From Bacteroidaceae bacterium (lineage in GTDB: Bacteria > Bacteroidota > Bacteroidia > Bacteroidales > Barnesiellaceae_A): DNA of 44,567 nucleotides. The stretch covers positions 1 to 44,567 of the forward strand of contig JAFXAB010000022.1 of NCBI GenBank assembly GCA_017522135.1, read 5' to 3'. Below, piece after piece: positions 27,271-37,137 of this stretch. The notes below the pieces were generated by a model. The model searched no databases and was not told where the DNA came from. It saw nothing but the letters and a program-made list of their open reading frames with translations. Every line of letters begins with the position of its first letter. Position 1 is the first letter of the stretch. Both the position numbers and the translations under genes were made by a program.

Positions 27271-30200
27271 TTATCTTACGACAAACTTTTGCGTTGCACA
27301 ACCATCTGTTGTATAAACCTTGAGTATATACACCCCTGTTGCACAATCGGCGACAGATAGTCTGTAGAGTTCTTTATTATTCACCTTATCGGCACATACA
27401 AGTTGTCCTTGCACATTGTACAGTTCGACTCTTTGCATAAGCTCATCTGTGGCATTGATGGTTATCACTTGCTCGGCTACATTATAACGCATAACGACCT
27501 CTCCATTGTCAACAGCATCAACACTACCAAGTCCGTTGCCCTTAATGGCAATATCGTCGACCATGAGACATACATTCTTAAATCTTTCGCCGATGTATTG
27601 AATGGCGACATATACATCCTTCTTGTCATAAGCCGACAGATCGACTGTAACAAGCCCCCACTCATCAACAGGTGCCAGACGTACCGAATCACCTACAATT
27701 GTGAAACTCTCAAAGTTGTCATCGGTGGTCGAAATCCATATACGATAAGGCTCCTCACCAAAGTCCATATTCTCCAACATGCGAGTCTTAACATATAACT
27801 CAAGCGTTGAGTTTGTACCCAAAGTCAATTGGGGTGAAATCAACCACGCATCGCTGAATGAAGTATACGACTCATATCCGACACAGAATACAGCACCAAA
27901 ACGCTCGCCCGAGTGAGGATAGAAACCGGGTAGATTTTCGGCTGTAATGACCGGTTTTGTTGCATTGATATTAAAGGCCATGAAACCTACAGGTTCGCCA
28001 CGATAAGGATGTTCAAACATCCAATAGTAGTCGGTAGGCTCACCTACACGGTCAACGGTGCGCCATTTCGGATTAAATACGTCGGGTGCGGCATCAAAAT
28101 CATAGCAATTCTCAAAGTCCATCACATAACGGTCGGCTTCCTCTATCGACACCAAAGTTGCGGTATAAGTATCATTGTTCGGATTTTCATCACCATCCAA
28201 AGATGCTGTAATAGTTACAAGATAATCACCGGTAGCCGACAAGTCAAATGCTCCAAAGTCAACAACACAAGTCTCATAAGGCAGGAGTTGCAACTCTTTG
28301 GTCACTTCTACCTCATTAACCTTACATACCACACTGAACGCAGCATCGATAGCTCCCATATTCTTTACTCGGGCTTGTATGGTTTCGCTCGAAGAGAAGA
28401 GAGTCGATTTCTTAACCGGTGTCACCATCGATACAACGGCAACATCTTTATCATAAGCGACTGCATCATGACCAAAGTTGGCTCTTATTATCAGGCCGGC
28501 TCCGCTCACCTTTGTAAGCACACCGTCCACGTTTTGGTAACAATAGTTTTCAGGACTGATACTTGCTCCTATACCCATATTGTTGCTACACAATTGTTGC
28601 ACCTCAATATAATATTTACCGGGTTGCATCTTTATAGGATCTACACTATAGGTAACAAAACCACCTACACCTCTCTCGAACTCGGTAAGATATAATTGAC
28701 GGTCAATCGTCATATCATCATTGAGACGATATACAGCGAGTCCCACCTTGTCCGTAACAACAGGATCTGTTTCATCGTACACATCTCCCCATCCCAAAGT
28801 GACAGAAGAGAGTACATCGGCAACCGACAACTCATAGACATTACCTATATACAATCCTTCGCCATATTGTCCGGTAGCATCTTCAACGGTTTCTACCCCC
28901 TCCGATGCATAGAGCGTATCGGTAACATTAACCTCAGCCAAGACAAATGAGTTGTCACCCTCATAGGCATCTTGTACATCGCACGATACCGACATGGCAA
29001 ATTTCAGCACATCACCTATCTCAGGACGAGTAAGTGTTGCCGTTACAGGAACAAACACAGTCTCGTCCATAGCAATACTTGACAAAGGCTCTGACGTTGC
29101 AATTGTTTCGCCATCGAGCATCAATGAAGCTTTAACACCGGTCATAGCCTCAGTACCTCTATTATTTATCTCTGCAATAAATACGACATCACTTTCGAGC
29201 TGCGATTGTGGTGTATACATACTCATGGGAGCTTCTACATTGCACAAGCGCAAGTCATTGGCAAGAAGTTCCGACAGTGTCATCTCACCAAGATACAATG
29301 TTCCATATTCATCCGATGTACTTGATATAAGAATACTGTAATGATCCTTCTCTACAATAGGTATAACAATCTCTACCTCATCACTCGTCTCTATGGGTCG
29401 TTTTTCATATATAACGGTATATGTCGACACATCTGCACCGGCCTTACCGTATGCGATAGAGATACCGGCAGGTTCCCATCCACCATTGGCATACTGTATC
29501 TTAAGGCGCAAAGGATTGCTACACTCGAAGCATCGCGACAAGAGTCCATTCTCAATACCCGATACTTCTGTTCCAAATCTTCCGAACATCTCATCAAGTT
29601 CCCATGTACCGGGGTTCATTTCGGTCCAATAAAGGTCATAATTTTCACCTGTACTGAAATTGACATTGATAGGCAATTGGGTATAAGGCTCATAGTTATT
29701 TACCACAGCCGACAATGAACTCTCAACCTCGGTTTTACATGCAGCCTCTACAAGTACTTCATAACTTCCTATTTCTGAGAAGTCGGCTCGGGTTTCAAAA
29801 TAATAGGTGGCTGTTTCGGTAGGTTGCAAAGCAGCAGTAAATGTCTCCGATACAGAGGCGTTATCACCCACTTTATAAGTCAAGGTAAAGGTCTCTGTTG
29901 CACCTGTTCCTATGTTGGTCAACATGGCTCCTATCACACTTTGATCTGAAAGGTCACAATTGGAATAAGGTAGAATTACCTTATCAACTCGCAACATAGG
30001 TGATACCTCAAACTCACCTGCGCCCACTGTAACTTCGTCAATAAATAGGTTCATTCCATCAACCGAGCGATCGCGGAATGCGATATAATAAACGCCCTCG
30101 GTAGGAACTGTAAAGTTAATTACCTTCTTCACCCAATCGGTTGTAGCCACACCATACTCTGCCAAAGTTGTCATGGTAGTCACATCACTACTTGAGCCAT

Positions 30201-31446
30201 ACAACACATCAAGCAATTCTGTAGTCATTTCATTGATACAACGCGTATTGAAAATAATATGGTTATCACCCGCATTGAAATACAATGGAACCGAAACCAG
30301 ATAGTCATTACTTATACAATCGCCCATCCAGCATCCGGTACAACTCACAACACCATACTCGCCATCTGCTCCTGCTTGCCATTCATTATACTGCCAAGTA
30401 TTGCCATCGGCATTTACATCCAATACACTCCAGTCCGACTCCAACGCCTCGGCTCCGGCGGTCGAGAAGTCACATATATATGGCAATTGTGACACACCTA
30501 TATGTTTACACTTAGCCGACACGGTATTGTTGTTGGCTATCATATCACCTTCGAGAGTAACCCAAGCCTTTACCTCATACTGTTTCTCCTCCGACATATC
30601 GGCCTTGGTGGTAAAGGTATATGATACTTTTTCTTGCGATGCCAATTCTGAAGTATACACTTCATTCACCACATCACCTTCGTTTATCTGATATGAAACA
30701 GTAAATTGCGAAATGGGTTGAGATCCACGGTTGACAATCTCTACAGTAATATCCTCGCTATTGGTAAGCTCCATACCATTGGCAGGGAGTGTTATCGACG
30801 TAAGTGCAGCATCTACTTCTGTATATAATTGTACAACGGGGAAGTAACCAACAAATCCATCATTATCATATTCGGCGTATTCAACCAAGAAGCGATAAGA
30901 GCATCCACCCTTGAACTCAAAGTCGTCAAAGTTCGAGAAGTCGCCCTTTGCCAAGATAAGACCATCACCCGGACAAGGATACAATACGATAAAGTCATAT
31001 ACACCTGCCGGTATCTGTATAGCCTCTTCTCCATCCAATATGACATTGGTTGTCGTTTCGCTTGCATCGGCATTGGTCGGTATCTTATACTCAAAGTAGT
31101 CGTACGAGTCATAGTATCCCTGTGACCAATCATAAATATATTCGCCATAGACCGAGTGATCGGCATCAAGCAAAAGTTGGAAACCCAATTGTGCAAACTC
31201 ACCAAATACTTTGTGGGCTTCCAATATTACCTCCGCCTTGTCGGCCGGAATTTCACTATTAGACTGTTGCACACACACTACGCGACGTGCAGCTTTTTTC
31301 ATCAGGCTATGCGCTCTGAGTGTTTGACCTGTCAATTGCTCATTTGAAGGAGACGTGTTGGCAACCTTCAGTTCTGAGAAATTGACTGCTTGTCCTATTG
31401 CCAATGAAGCACTAAGAAACATGGCTGAAAGTAAAAATTTTCTCAT
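27271..31446 (-). CDS. T9SS-exported gingipain/HagA adhesin-like protein
   Basis: The 1391-residue product starts with a Sec signal (MRKFLLSAMFLSASLAIG). Residues about 71-208 resemble the DUF2436 domain of Porphyromonas gingivalis gingipains and HagA: VILEAHKVFGEF, FQLLLDADHSVYG, YKIPTNAD, IPAGVYDFIVLYPCPGDG. After it, CARDB-like Ig repeats (near 215-312, 485-600, 755-870 and 1050-1150) alternate with cleaved-adhesin/choice-of-anchor-J modules (about 321-475 and 1155-1320; each ends with a FIDEVTVG or VDDIAIKG strand). The C-terminus (about 1325-1391, GVYILKVYTTDGCATQKFVVR region) is a T9SS type A sorting domain, so it should reach the cell surface or medium. There is no protease domain, so an adhesin or binding role is more likely than catalysis. 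The ligand is unknown. Confidence 0.88.
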   Translation of the reverse strand: MRKFLLSAMFLSASLAIGQAVNFSELKVANTSPSNEQLTGQTLRAHSLMKKAARRVVCVQQSNSEIPADKAEVILEAHKVFGEFAQLGFQLLLDADHSVYGEYIYDWSQGYYDSYDYFEYKIPTNADASETTTNVILDGEEAIQIPAGVYDFIVLYPCPGDGLILAKGDFSNFDDFEFKGGCSYRFLVEYAEYDNDGFVGYFPVVQLYTEVDAALTSITLPANGMELTNSEDITVEIVNRGSQPISQFTVSYQINEGDVVNEVYTSELASQEKVSYTFTTKADMSEEKQYEVKAWVTLEGDMIANNNTVSAKCKHIGVSQLPYICDFSTAGAEALESDWSVLDVNADGNTWQYNEWQAGADGEYGVVSCTGCWMGDCISNDYLVSVPLYFNAGDNHIIFNTRCINEMTTELLDVLYGSSSDVTTMTTLAEYGVATTDWVKKVINFTVPTEGVYYIAFRDRSVDGMNLFIDEVTVGAGEFEVSPMLRVDKVILPYSNCDLSDQSVIGAMLTNIGTGATETFTLTYKVGDNASVSETFTAALQPTETATYYFETRADFSEIGSYEVLVEAACKTEVESSLSAVVNNYEPYTQLPINVNFSTGENYDLYWTEMNPGTWELDEMFGRFGTEVSGIENGLLSRCFECSNPLRLKIQYANGGWEPAGISIAYGKAGADVSTYTVIYEKRPIETSDEVEIVIPIVEKDHYSILISSTSDEYGTLYLGEMTLSELLANDLRLCNVEAPMSMYTPQSQLESDVVFIAEINNRGTEAMTGVKASLMLDGETIATSEPLSSIAMDETVFVPVTATLTRPEIGDVLKFAMSVSCDVQDAYEGDNSFVLAEVNVTDTLYASEGVETVEDATGQYGEGLYIGNVYELSVADVLSSVTLGWGDVYDETDPVVTDKVGLAVYRLNDDMTIDRQLYLTEFERGVGGFVTYSVDPIKMQPGKYYIEVQQLCSNNMGIGASISPENYCYQNVDGVLTKVSGAGLIIRANFGHDAVAYDKDVAVVSMVTPVKKSTLFSSSETIQARVKNMGAIDAAFSVVCKVNEVEVTKELQLLPYETCVVDFGAFDLSATGDYLVTITASLDGDENPNNDTYTATLVSIEEADRYVMDFENCYDFDAAPDVFNPKWRTVDRVGEPTDYYWMFEHPYRGEPVGFMAFNINATKPVITAENLPGFYPHSGERFGAVFCVGYESYTSFSDAWLISPQLTLGTNSTLELYVKTRMLENMDFGEEPYRIWISTTDDNFESFTIVGDSVRLAPVDEWGLVTVDLSAYDKKDVYVAIQYIGERFKNVCLMVDDIAIKGNGLGSVDAVDNGEVVMRYNVAEQVITINATDELMQRVELYNVQGQLVCADKVNNKELYRLSVADCATGVYILKVYTTDGCATQKFVVR

Positions 31447-31567
31447 AAACCTACAATTTTGTGTTTTTTATAAAGTATTTGTGTGCAATATTAAGAAATT
31501 TTCTTTATCACATCAACTTTATATAATAGACAAACAATAGACATCAACCTATTTTTGAAAAAATTAC

Positions 31568-31575
31568 TACCTTTG
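31568..31575 (+). promoter_or_regulatory. -7 box directly before the TPR-LuxR gene
   Basis: TACCTTTG fits TAnnTTTG and ends only 4 bases before the ATG at 31580. If it is the active box, transcription starts at or next to the start codon and the mRNA is leaderless. No clear TTTG lies 19-21 bases upstream. Confidence 0.5.
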
Positions 31576-31579
31576 CAAT

Positions 31580-33295
31580 ATGAAGAATCGCTTATATATA
31601 ACAGTTATTGCGTTATTTATACTTTTGTCACACACGCAAGCTCAATATAGCTATCATTGGAGCATGATAGACTCTCAGTTTGATTCTGTTGCAAACATAC
31701 TCGACCATGCAACATTTAACGATGAGCCTCGCAAGCTTCAATACAATCATATCAAACAATTATATAACATAGCTCAAGAAAGTCAAAATCTACAATTATC
31801 GGCGCGGGCCAATTATTGGGCTGCATGGAGTATCTCAAAAGAAAATATTGACTCAACTGCCATATTACTTGATACAGCTTTTTCACAAGCTGATTCATTA
31901 CGCTACCCATACGACCATGCACGCTTCATGTTTCTCAAAGGAGTAGTTGCTCAGTCGCAAGGTGAGTGGTCATACGCCTACCGCATATATAAGGAACAAG
32001 AAGAGTTTTTTTCTCGGTGTGGCGATCGTTTCTCGCAAGCCAAGGTAACGGTGTGCATGGGCACTGTTCTGCAAGAACTCAACGAATATAAAAAAGCTCT
32101 GGAATATTACCATCTTTGTAGCAAACTGTTTGAGGATATTGGTTGCATCAATTGCTATACCAAAAACCAGATCAACATCAGCAACATTCTATACCTCCTC
32201 GGAAGCAAAGAAGAAGCCCTGAAAATACTCGAAGACTTGGAGCAAAACAATATTACACAACAGGACACATTATACATGGCCAATGTGCTTATCTCTCTGT
32301 TTTGCGTTTCCGACCAAGAAAAGAGCTATGCTCCCTATAAAGCACACCGGTTAATGACTGAAATAGAATACCACCCACTATATCCTCTCACACTGCTTTC
32401 GATAGGACGTGACAAGCTCAATCGGCACGAGAACGACAGTGCTCTATACTATCTCAACAGAGCTTGGTACGAGGCTCGGCAACACAACGACGTGTACCAT
32501 ATGTCGGAGATATTGCAAGGACTATCATCTGTATATAATATAATGAATAAGGCAGACAGTGCCTATCACTATCTGCTTTATGCCAATACCATCAGAGACA
32601 CACTCATAAGCAAAGAAAAAATATCGGAACTCAATCGCATAGAAAACAGGGCAACGATAGAGCAATACGAAGCGAACCTCCTTGCCGAGCATAAAAAAAA
32701 TGAATATAAACGCAACATCGCAACAACAATATGTCTTTTTCTGGCTCTCGTTTCGGTCTTGTTATGTTATATCTTCTGGCAGGCCAAGCACAAGGCCGGC
32801 ATAAGTGAGCAACTAAAAATCGCCGAGAATAGAGAGCTACAATTACTCAACAACCAGTATAAAATGGAAATAGAGTCCAAAAATCGAGAGTTGGCTTCCA
32901 ACACCCTTATAATGGCACAAAACAACACCCGACTCAAAGATTTGTGCGAGCAGATTGAACGACTCAAAGAAAAAGGAACACTTCCCGATAAAGATAGTGA
33001 AGAGATAAAAAGCAATATACACACACAACTCATCTCCGACGATTGGCAATACTTCGTTTTACGCTTTGAACAGGCACATCCCCACTTCCTAACAAGGCTC
33101 AAAGAACAATATAGCTGCCTGAGCGAAAACGAATTGCGCATGTGCGCCTACATCCGTATAGGTATGAGCAGCAAAGAGATAGCCCAAGTACTATCGGTAC
33201 AGCCCGAAACAATCAACACCTCGAGATACCGCATCCGAAAAAAATTGGGACTTACGGCAAAGACTTCATTGGAAGATATCCTGCGCAATATATGA
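31580..33295 (+). CDS. Membrane TPR-LuxR transcriptional regulator
   Basis: The 571-residue product has a signal or anchor segment (residues 1-21), a periplasmic TPR-type helical region (about 25-345), one membrane helix (379-400), a coiled coil (about 405-465), and a C-terminal LuxR/GerE HTH (512-560: LSENELRMCAYIRIGMSSKEIAQVLSV, then TINTSRYRIRKKLG). This is the common Bacteroidota one-protein design that links an envelope signal to transcription without histidine kinase steps. It is divergent from the T9SS adhesin-like gene across 133 bases, so that gene is the first candidate target; this is inference. No kinase or receiver domain is present. Confidence 0.88.
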   Translation: MKNRLYITVIALFILLSHTQAQYSYHWSMIDSQFDSVANILDHATFNDEPRKLQYNHIKQLYNIAQESQNLQLSARANYWAAWSISKENIDSTAILLDTAFSQADSLRYPYDHARFMFLKGVVAQSQGEWSYAYRIYKEQEEFFSRCGDRFSQAKVTVCMGTVLQELNEYKKALEYYHLCSKLFEDIGCINCYTKNQINISNILYLLGSKEEALKILEDLEQNNITQQDTLYMANVLISLFCVSDQEKSYAPYKAHRLMTEIEYHPLYPLTLLSIGRDKLNRHENDSALYYLNRAWYEARQHNDVYHMSEILQGLSSVYNIMNKADSAYHYLLYANTIRDTLISKEKISELNRIENRATIEQYEANLLAEHKKNEYKRNIATTICLFLALVSVLLCYIFWQAKHKAGISEQLKIAENRELQLLNNQYKMEIESKNRELASNTLIMAQNNTRLKDLCEQIERLKEKGTLPDKDSEEIKSNIHTQLISDDWQYFVLRFEQAHPHFLTRLKEQYSCLSENELRMCAYIRIGMSSKEIAQVLSVQPETINTSRYRIRKKLGLTAKTSLEDILRNI

Positions 33296-33364
33296 AGCAA
33301 CCGACAGTTTAACATATTAACATAATTTACAGCCAATTTAACCATCTGTTAGAGCTACAACCTA

Positions 33365-33372
33365 TATCTTTG
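33365..33372 (+). promoter_or_regulatory. -7 box of the zinc peptidase gene
   Basis: TATCTTTG is an exact -7 consensus, 23 bases before the ATG at 33396. A -33 TTTG is not clear, so the promoter may be weaker or depend on another factor. Confidence 0.5.
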
Positions 33373-33395
33373 TCTTTGATTAATAACTACACATT

Positions 33396-34073
33396 ATGAT
33401 ATACATTATTTTTATCTTTTTTGCCATTCTCAGCTACATTGTACAGCACATGCTCAAGAGTCGCTTTGAGAAATATTCACAGGTTCCTATGCCTTATGGA
33501 CTCACCGGCAAGGATATTGCCGAACGCATGCTTCGCGAAAATGGCATAACTCACGTTTCTGTCACCCATACACCGGGTACTCTCACCGACCACTACAATC
33601 CGGCTACTCAAACCATCAACTTGAGTGATGCAGTATACAACAGTTGCAGTATCGCAGCAGCAGCCGTAGCTGCTCATGAGACCGGTCATGCCTTGCAACA
33701 TGCCACAAGCTACGCACCCCTTAAGATGCGCTCTTCATTGGTACCGGTGGTAAACTTTGCCGCAAGTTGGATGCAATGGGTATTGCTCATAGGTATTCTC
33801 ACCATCGAGAGTTTTCCCCAAATTATGTTGGTAGGTATCATACTGTTTGGTATGACTACACTCTTCAGCGTCATCACTCTGCCGGTAGAGATAAATGCCA
33901 GCCAACGAGCACTTGCATGGCTCAACACCGCCGGTATTACCAACACACAGACACACCCCATGGCCAAAGATGCTCTTAAATGGGCTGCATATACCTATGT
34001 AGTAGCTGCTCTCAGTTCGTTGGCCACATTGGTATATTACATACTGATGTTTATGGGACGTAGCGATGACTAA
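33396..34073 (+). CDS. Membrane zinc metallopeptidase (YugP/COG2738 type)
   Basis: The 225-residue protein has an N-terminal membrane helix (about 1-18), then a soluble part with the zinc motif AAHETGHAL (His94, Glu95, His98), and two or three further membrane helices near 125-170 and 195-218. GLTGKDIAERML and HYNPATQTINLSDAVY are typical of the family known as neutral zinc metallopeptidase, COG2738. Substrate and role are unknown; membrane protein turnover is a reasonable guess. It has its own -7 box and a terminator after it. Confidence 0.9.
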   Translation: MIYIIFIFFAILSYIVQHMLKSRFEKYSQVPMPYGLTGKDIAERMLRENGITHVSVTHTPGTLTDHYNPATQTINLSDAVYNSCSIAAAAVAAHETGHALQHATSYAPLKMRSSLVPVVNFAASWMQWVLLIGILTIESFPQIMLVGIILFGMTTLFSVITLPVEINASQRALAWLNTAGITNTQTHPMAKDALKWAAYTYVVAALSSLATLVYYILMFMGRSDD

Positions 34074-34094
34074 CACACTTTCTCTTCAAATAAG

Positions 34095-34135
34095 CTGAAT
34101 CTGTCGATGTTCTTTTCGACAGGTTCAGTTTTCTT
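34095..34135 (+). terminator. Terminator after the zinc peptidase gene
   Basis: CTGAATCTGTCGA (34095-34107) pairs with TCGACAGGTTCAG (34116-34128), 13 bp with one wobble, around an 8-base loop, followed by TTTTCTT. It lies 22 bases past the stop codon. Confidence 0.85.
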
Positions 34136-34169
34136 ATAAAGGTATGCCAAGTATAATCGGCACAATTTT

Positions 34170-34201
34170 GTTGTCTTTGCACACGATTTGTATTATCTTT
34201 G
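34170..34201 (+). promoter_or_regulatory. Promoter of hisS and the TerB-like gene
   Basis: GTTG (34170-34173), 20 bases, then TATCTTTG (34194-34201). The -33 box is one base off TTTG; the -7 box is exact. The leader is about 30 bases and A-rich before the ATG at 34234. Confidence 0.65.
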
Positions 34202-34233
34202 CGATGCAAAAAAAATTCTAACAGAAAAATAAT

Positions 34234-35598
34234 ATGGCTCAAAAACCCTCTATACCCAAAGGAACTCGCGACTTCTCTCCCGAAGAGATGGCAAAACGCA
34301 ACTATATTTTCAATACTATACGCGAAGTATATGCACTATATGGCTTCAGTCAAATAGAGACACCCGCAATGGAAACCCTGCAAACCCTCATGGGTAAGTA
34401 TGGTGAAGAAGGCGACAAATTACTCTTCAAAGTACTCAATTCGGGCGATTTCCTTTCAGGGGTAGAAGATGCCGAGCTTTGTGAACGCAACACTGCCCGA
34501 TTAGCAGCCCGTCTATGCGAGAAAGGTCTACGATATGACCTTACTGTGCCTTTCGCTCGATACGTTGTGATGCATCGTAACGAACTCACATTCCCCTTCA
34601 AACGCTATCAAATACAACCCGTATGGCGTGCCGACCGTCCGCAAAAAGGCCGTTATCGCGAATTTTATCAATGCGACGGTGATATTATCGGCTCCGACTC
34701 TCTGCTCAACGAAGTAGAGTTGCTTCACATTATCGACGACGTATTTACACGCCTCAACATTCGTGTTGCCATCAAGCTTAACAACCGCAAGATACTCACA
34801 GGAATTGCCGAGATTATAGGTGCGCCCGAGAAGATTATCGATATAACCGTCGCCATAGACAAGCTCGACAAGATAGGTCTTGACAAGGTAAACGAAGAGT
34901 TGCGCGACAAGGGATTGAGTCGTGAGGCTATTGCACAACTACAACCCATCATCCAGCTCGAAGGCAGCAACGAAAGCAAATTGCAAACTTTGCGTCAGGC
35001 TTTGGCTCAATCGGAAACAGGCTTGAAAGGTATCGAAGAACTCGAATTTATTCTTGGCAAACTCACCAATCAACCGCTCAAAGCTCAGCTCGATATAGAC
35101 CTCACATTGGCTCGTGGCCTTAACTACTACACCGGTGCTATCCTTGAGGTAAAGGCTCTCGATGTACAAATAGGCAGTATAACCGGCGGTGGACGGTATG
35201 ACAACCTCACAGGAGTCTTTGGCATGCCCAACGTATCGGGCGTAGGTATGTCGTTTGGTGCCGACCGCATCTACGACGTATTAAGTCAACTCGACCTCTT
35301 CCCCACCGACTCTCTGCAATCTACACAGGTATTGTTTGTAAACTTCGGCGACAAGGAGTGCGATGTGTGCATGCAACACGCTACACTCTTCCGCGCACAA
35401 GGTATACGCACCGAGGTATTCCCCGAGTCGGCCAAGATGAAAAAACAAATGGGATATGCCGATACGCACCATATTCCCTACGTAGCCCTTGTAGGTGAAA
35501 GCGAAATAGAAGCCGGCAAAATAGCACTTAAGAACATGATTACCGGCGAACAACAACTCGTCACACCCCAAGAAGCTATCAAAATAATTACACAATAG
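34234..35598 (+). CDS. hisS: Histidyl-tRNA synthetase
   Basis: HisRS charges tRNA-His. It is a class II synthetase of 454 residues. Motif 1 region [15 protein letters not shown] is at the start, motif 2 is [15 protein letters not shown], the histidine-binding segment is [13 protein letters not shown], and motif 3 is [12 protein letters not shown]. The C-terminal anticodon-binding domain begins near residue 365 ([13 protein letters not shown]). The TerB-like gene follows after 3 bases, suggesting a shared mRNA. Confidence 0.98.
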   Translation: MAQKPSIPKGTRDFSPEEMAKRNYIFNTIREVYALYGFSQIETPAMETLQTLMGKYGEEGDKLLFKVLNSGDFLSGVEDAELCERNTARLAARLCEKGLRYDLTVPFARYVVMHRNELTFPFKRYQIQPVWRADRPQKGRYREFYQCDGDIIGSDSLLNEVELLHIIDDVFTRLNIRVAIKLNNRKILTGIAEIIGAPEKIIDITVAIDKLDKIGLDKVNEELRDKGLSREAIAQLQPIIQLEGSNESKLQTLRQALAQSETGLKGIEELEFILGKLTNQPLKAQLDIDLTLARGLNYYTGAILEVKALDVQIGSITGGGRYDNLTGVFGMPNVSGVGMSFGADRIYDVLSQLDLFPTDSLQSTQVLFVNFGDKECDVCMQHATLFRAQGIRTEVFPESAKMKKQMGYADTHHIPYVALVGESEIEAGKIALKNMITGEQQLVTPQEAIKIITQ

Positions 35599-35601
35599 AA
35601 A

Positions 35602-36954
35602 ATGAATCACTCCAAAGAGATTGCCATACTACGACTTATTATAGACCTGATAATGGCCGATAATAAGATACATCGAGATGAGGTCTCTTGGGCCAAAAAT
35701 CTTTCTTCGCGGTATCAATACACCGGCGAGGATATGATAAAAGTGCATGATATAGGCTTTGGTGAAGCAATCAAAACATTGCAACAGCTCGATACCGTTT
35801 CACGCAACGAGGTAATAACTTCGTTGCGTGAAATCATTTCGATAGATAATGAAACAGACATAAGTGAACGCATTATCATGACTGCTGCAATGATGGCCAT
35901 GCACGAAGACACCTGTCAAAATGTTCAGATTATCTCTACCGAGGCTTGCGCATTTGACAATTTCGACCGACAACTTATATACCTCGAACAGAAAGCCAAC
36001 CCTGCAATTACACAAGCAATAGAAGGTTGCTACACGGCTATATCAAGACAGCTGAAATCCCTCGATATAGAGTTTTTCTTCTACCCTCACATTGTACAAC
36101 AACTTATACAATCGCAACCACACATCAAGCCGGCAATAGAACTACTTGTACCCACATTCTCAAGTATCGAGCAATGCGAAATAGGCCATTATAAAACAAG
36201 CGATTATTGCTCATACATACACAGTATGATGGGAAACAATGCCGAGCCGTTCCTATTCGACTCATTCTTGATGTTGAAGATACAAAGTTCTTTCAGAAAA
36301 GATAAGCATACGGCCGATTTTATTTGCATCAATTGTTCTCAAAAACCCGTAGAGACAATCTTAAGACTCATCGATCATCTCTCGGTCGAAGCAACAACCC
36401 AGGTCATTCCATATCATGGTTGTTATCGCACATTCTTCGACATGATAAGCCAACGCTCCAAACGCAACTATAATATCTTGCTCGAAGGAAACCTATTTTA
36501 TCTGTACGACGGCTATCGAAAAATAAGCCTCAACATACAGGGTAGTGAGCGAAAAACACTTTTTGCTCTCTTTCTGTTGCATGCCAATGAAGGTATAAGC
36601 AATGACACATTTGCACAACTGAACCGAAAATCCAATTTAGGAAAAGAGAGTATAGCCATATACCGCTATTTTGCCAACGAAAAAAACTTTCAACAGATAG
36701 AATCTGACTTGACAAACAACATTGATCCGGCGGTAATAACCAATCTTCGTGATATAACCAAGCGCAACTCTCACATTGGATATATAAAAAGAGCTATCAC
36801 CTCTATCACCTCACTTAAAGAGCCTCAAAACTACTATCCACAGAACATCAAGGGCGAATACACATATAATATATTACTATCTTCCGATAAGATTTTTGCC
36901 AAACACCACAGTAAAAAGTGCACACAACCTCTCACTCTCGATTTCTTTTTATAA
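35602..36954 (+). CDS. TerB-like protein with an unnamed C-terminal module
   Basis: The 450-residue product has no signal peptide or membrane helix. Residues 1-110 resemble a TerB-like helical domain (LIIDLIMADNKIHRDEVSWA ... MMAMHEDT). The middle (about 120-285) is not recognised. Residues about 290-432 look like a helical, winged-helix-like module that I recall from many uncharacterised Bacteroidota proteins: the pattern is hydrophobic-strand, KTLFALFLLHANEGI (often LRHPEGI), a helix pair, IGYIKRAI, NYYPQNIKGEYTYNILL. Its function is unknown. It starts 3 bases after hisS and probably shares its promoter. A stress or defence-linked role is only suggested by the TerB association. Confidence 0.7.
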   Translation: MNHSKEIAILRLIIDLIMADNKIHRDEVSWAKNLSSRYQYTGEDMIKVHDIGFGEAIKTLQQLDTVSRNEVITSLREIISIDNETDISERIIMTAAMMAMHEDTCQNVQIISTEACAFDNFDRQLIYLEQKANPAITQAIEGCYTAISRQLKSLDIEFFFYPHIVQQLIQSQPHIKPAIELLVPTFSSIEQCEIGHYKTSDYCSYIHSMMGNNAEPFLFDSFLMLKIQSSFRKDKHTADFICINCSQKPVETILRLIDHLSVEATTQVIPYHGCYRTFFDMISQRSKRNYNILLEGNLFYLYDGYRKISLNIQGSERKTLFALFLLHANEGISNDTFAQLNRKSNLGKESIAIYRYFANEKNFQQIESDLTNNIDPAVITNLRDITKRNSHIGYIKRAITSITSLKEPQNYYPQNIKGEYTYNILLSSDKIFAKHHSKKCTQPLTLDFFL

Positions 36955-37105
36955 CTATGCCTTATGGCAACGGCTATAATATTGAATACAATAGCACACA
37001 CACCCTACGAGTTGCTCTCCTACGCACTTTTGTTAAAAACCTCAAATTATTGGTCAAAATATCATTGCTATATGGCAAATTTTATTTTATCTTGCTCCTA
37101 TAACG

Positions 37106-37113
37106 TAATTTTG
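37106..37113 (+). promoter_or_regulatory. -7 box of the P-type ATPase gene
   Basis: TAATTTTG fits TAnnTTTG and ends 24 bases before the ATG at 37138. The -33 position is TTTA-like in a T-rich stretch (37081-37090). Confidence 0.5.
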
Positions 37114-37137
37114 CCCGCAACACAAAATTATTGAATC

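Noticed and set aside
32143..32340. Small plus-strand frame within the TPR-LuxR gene
   Set aside because: It is out of frame with the TPR protein and shows no RBS or family features.
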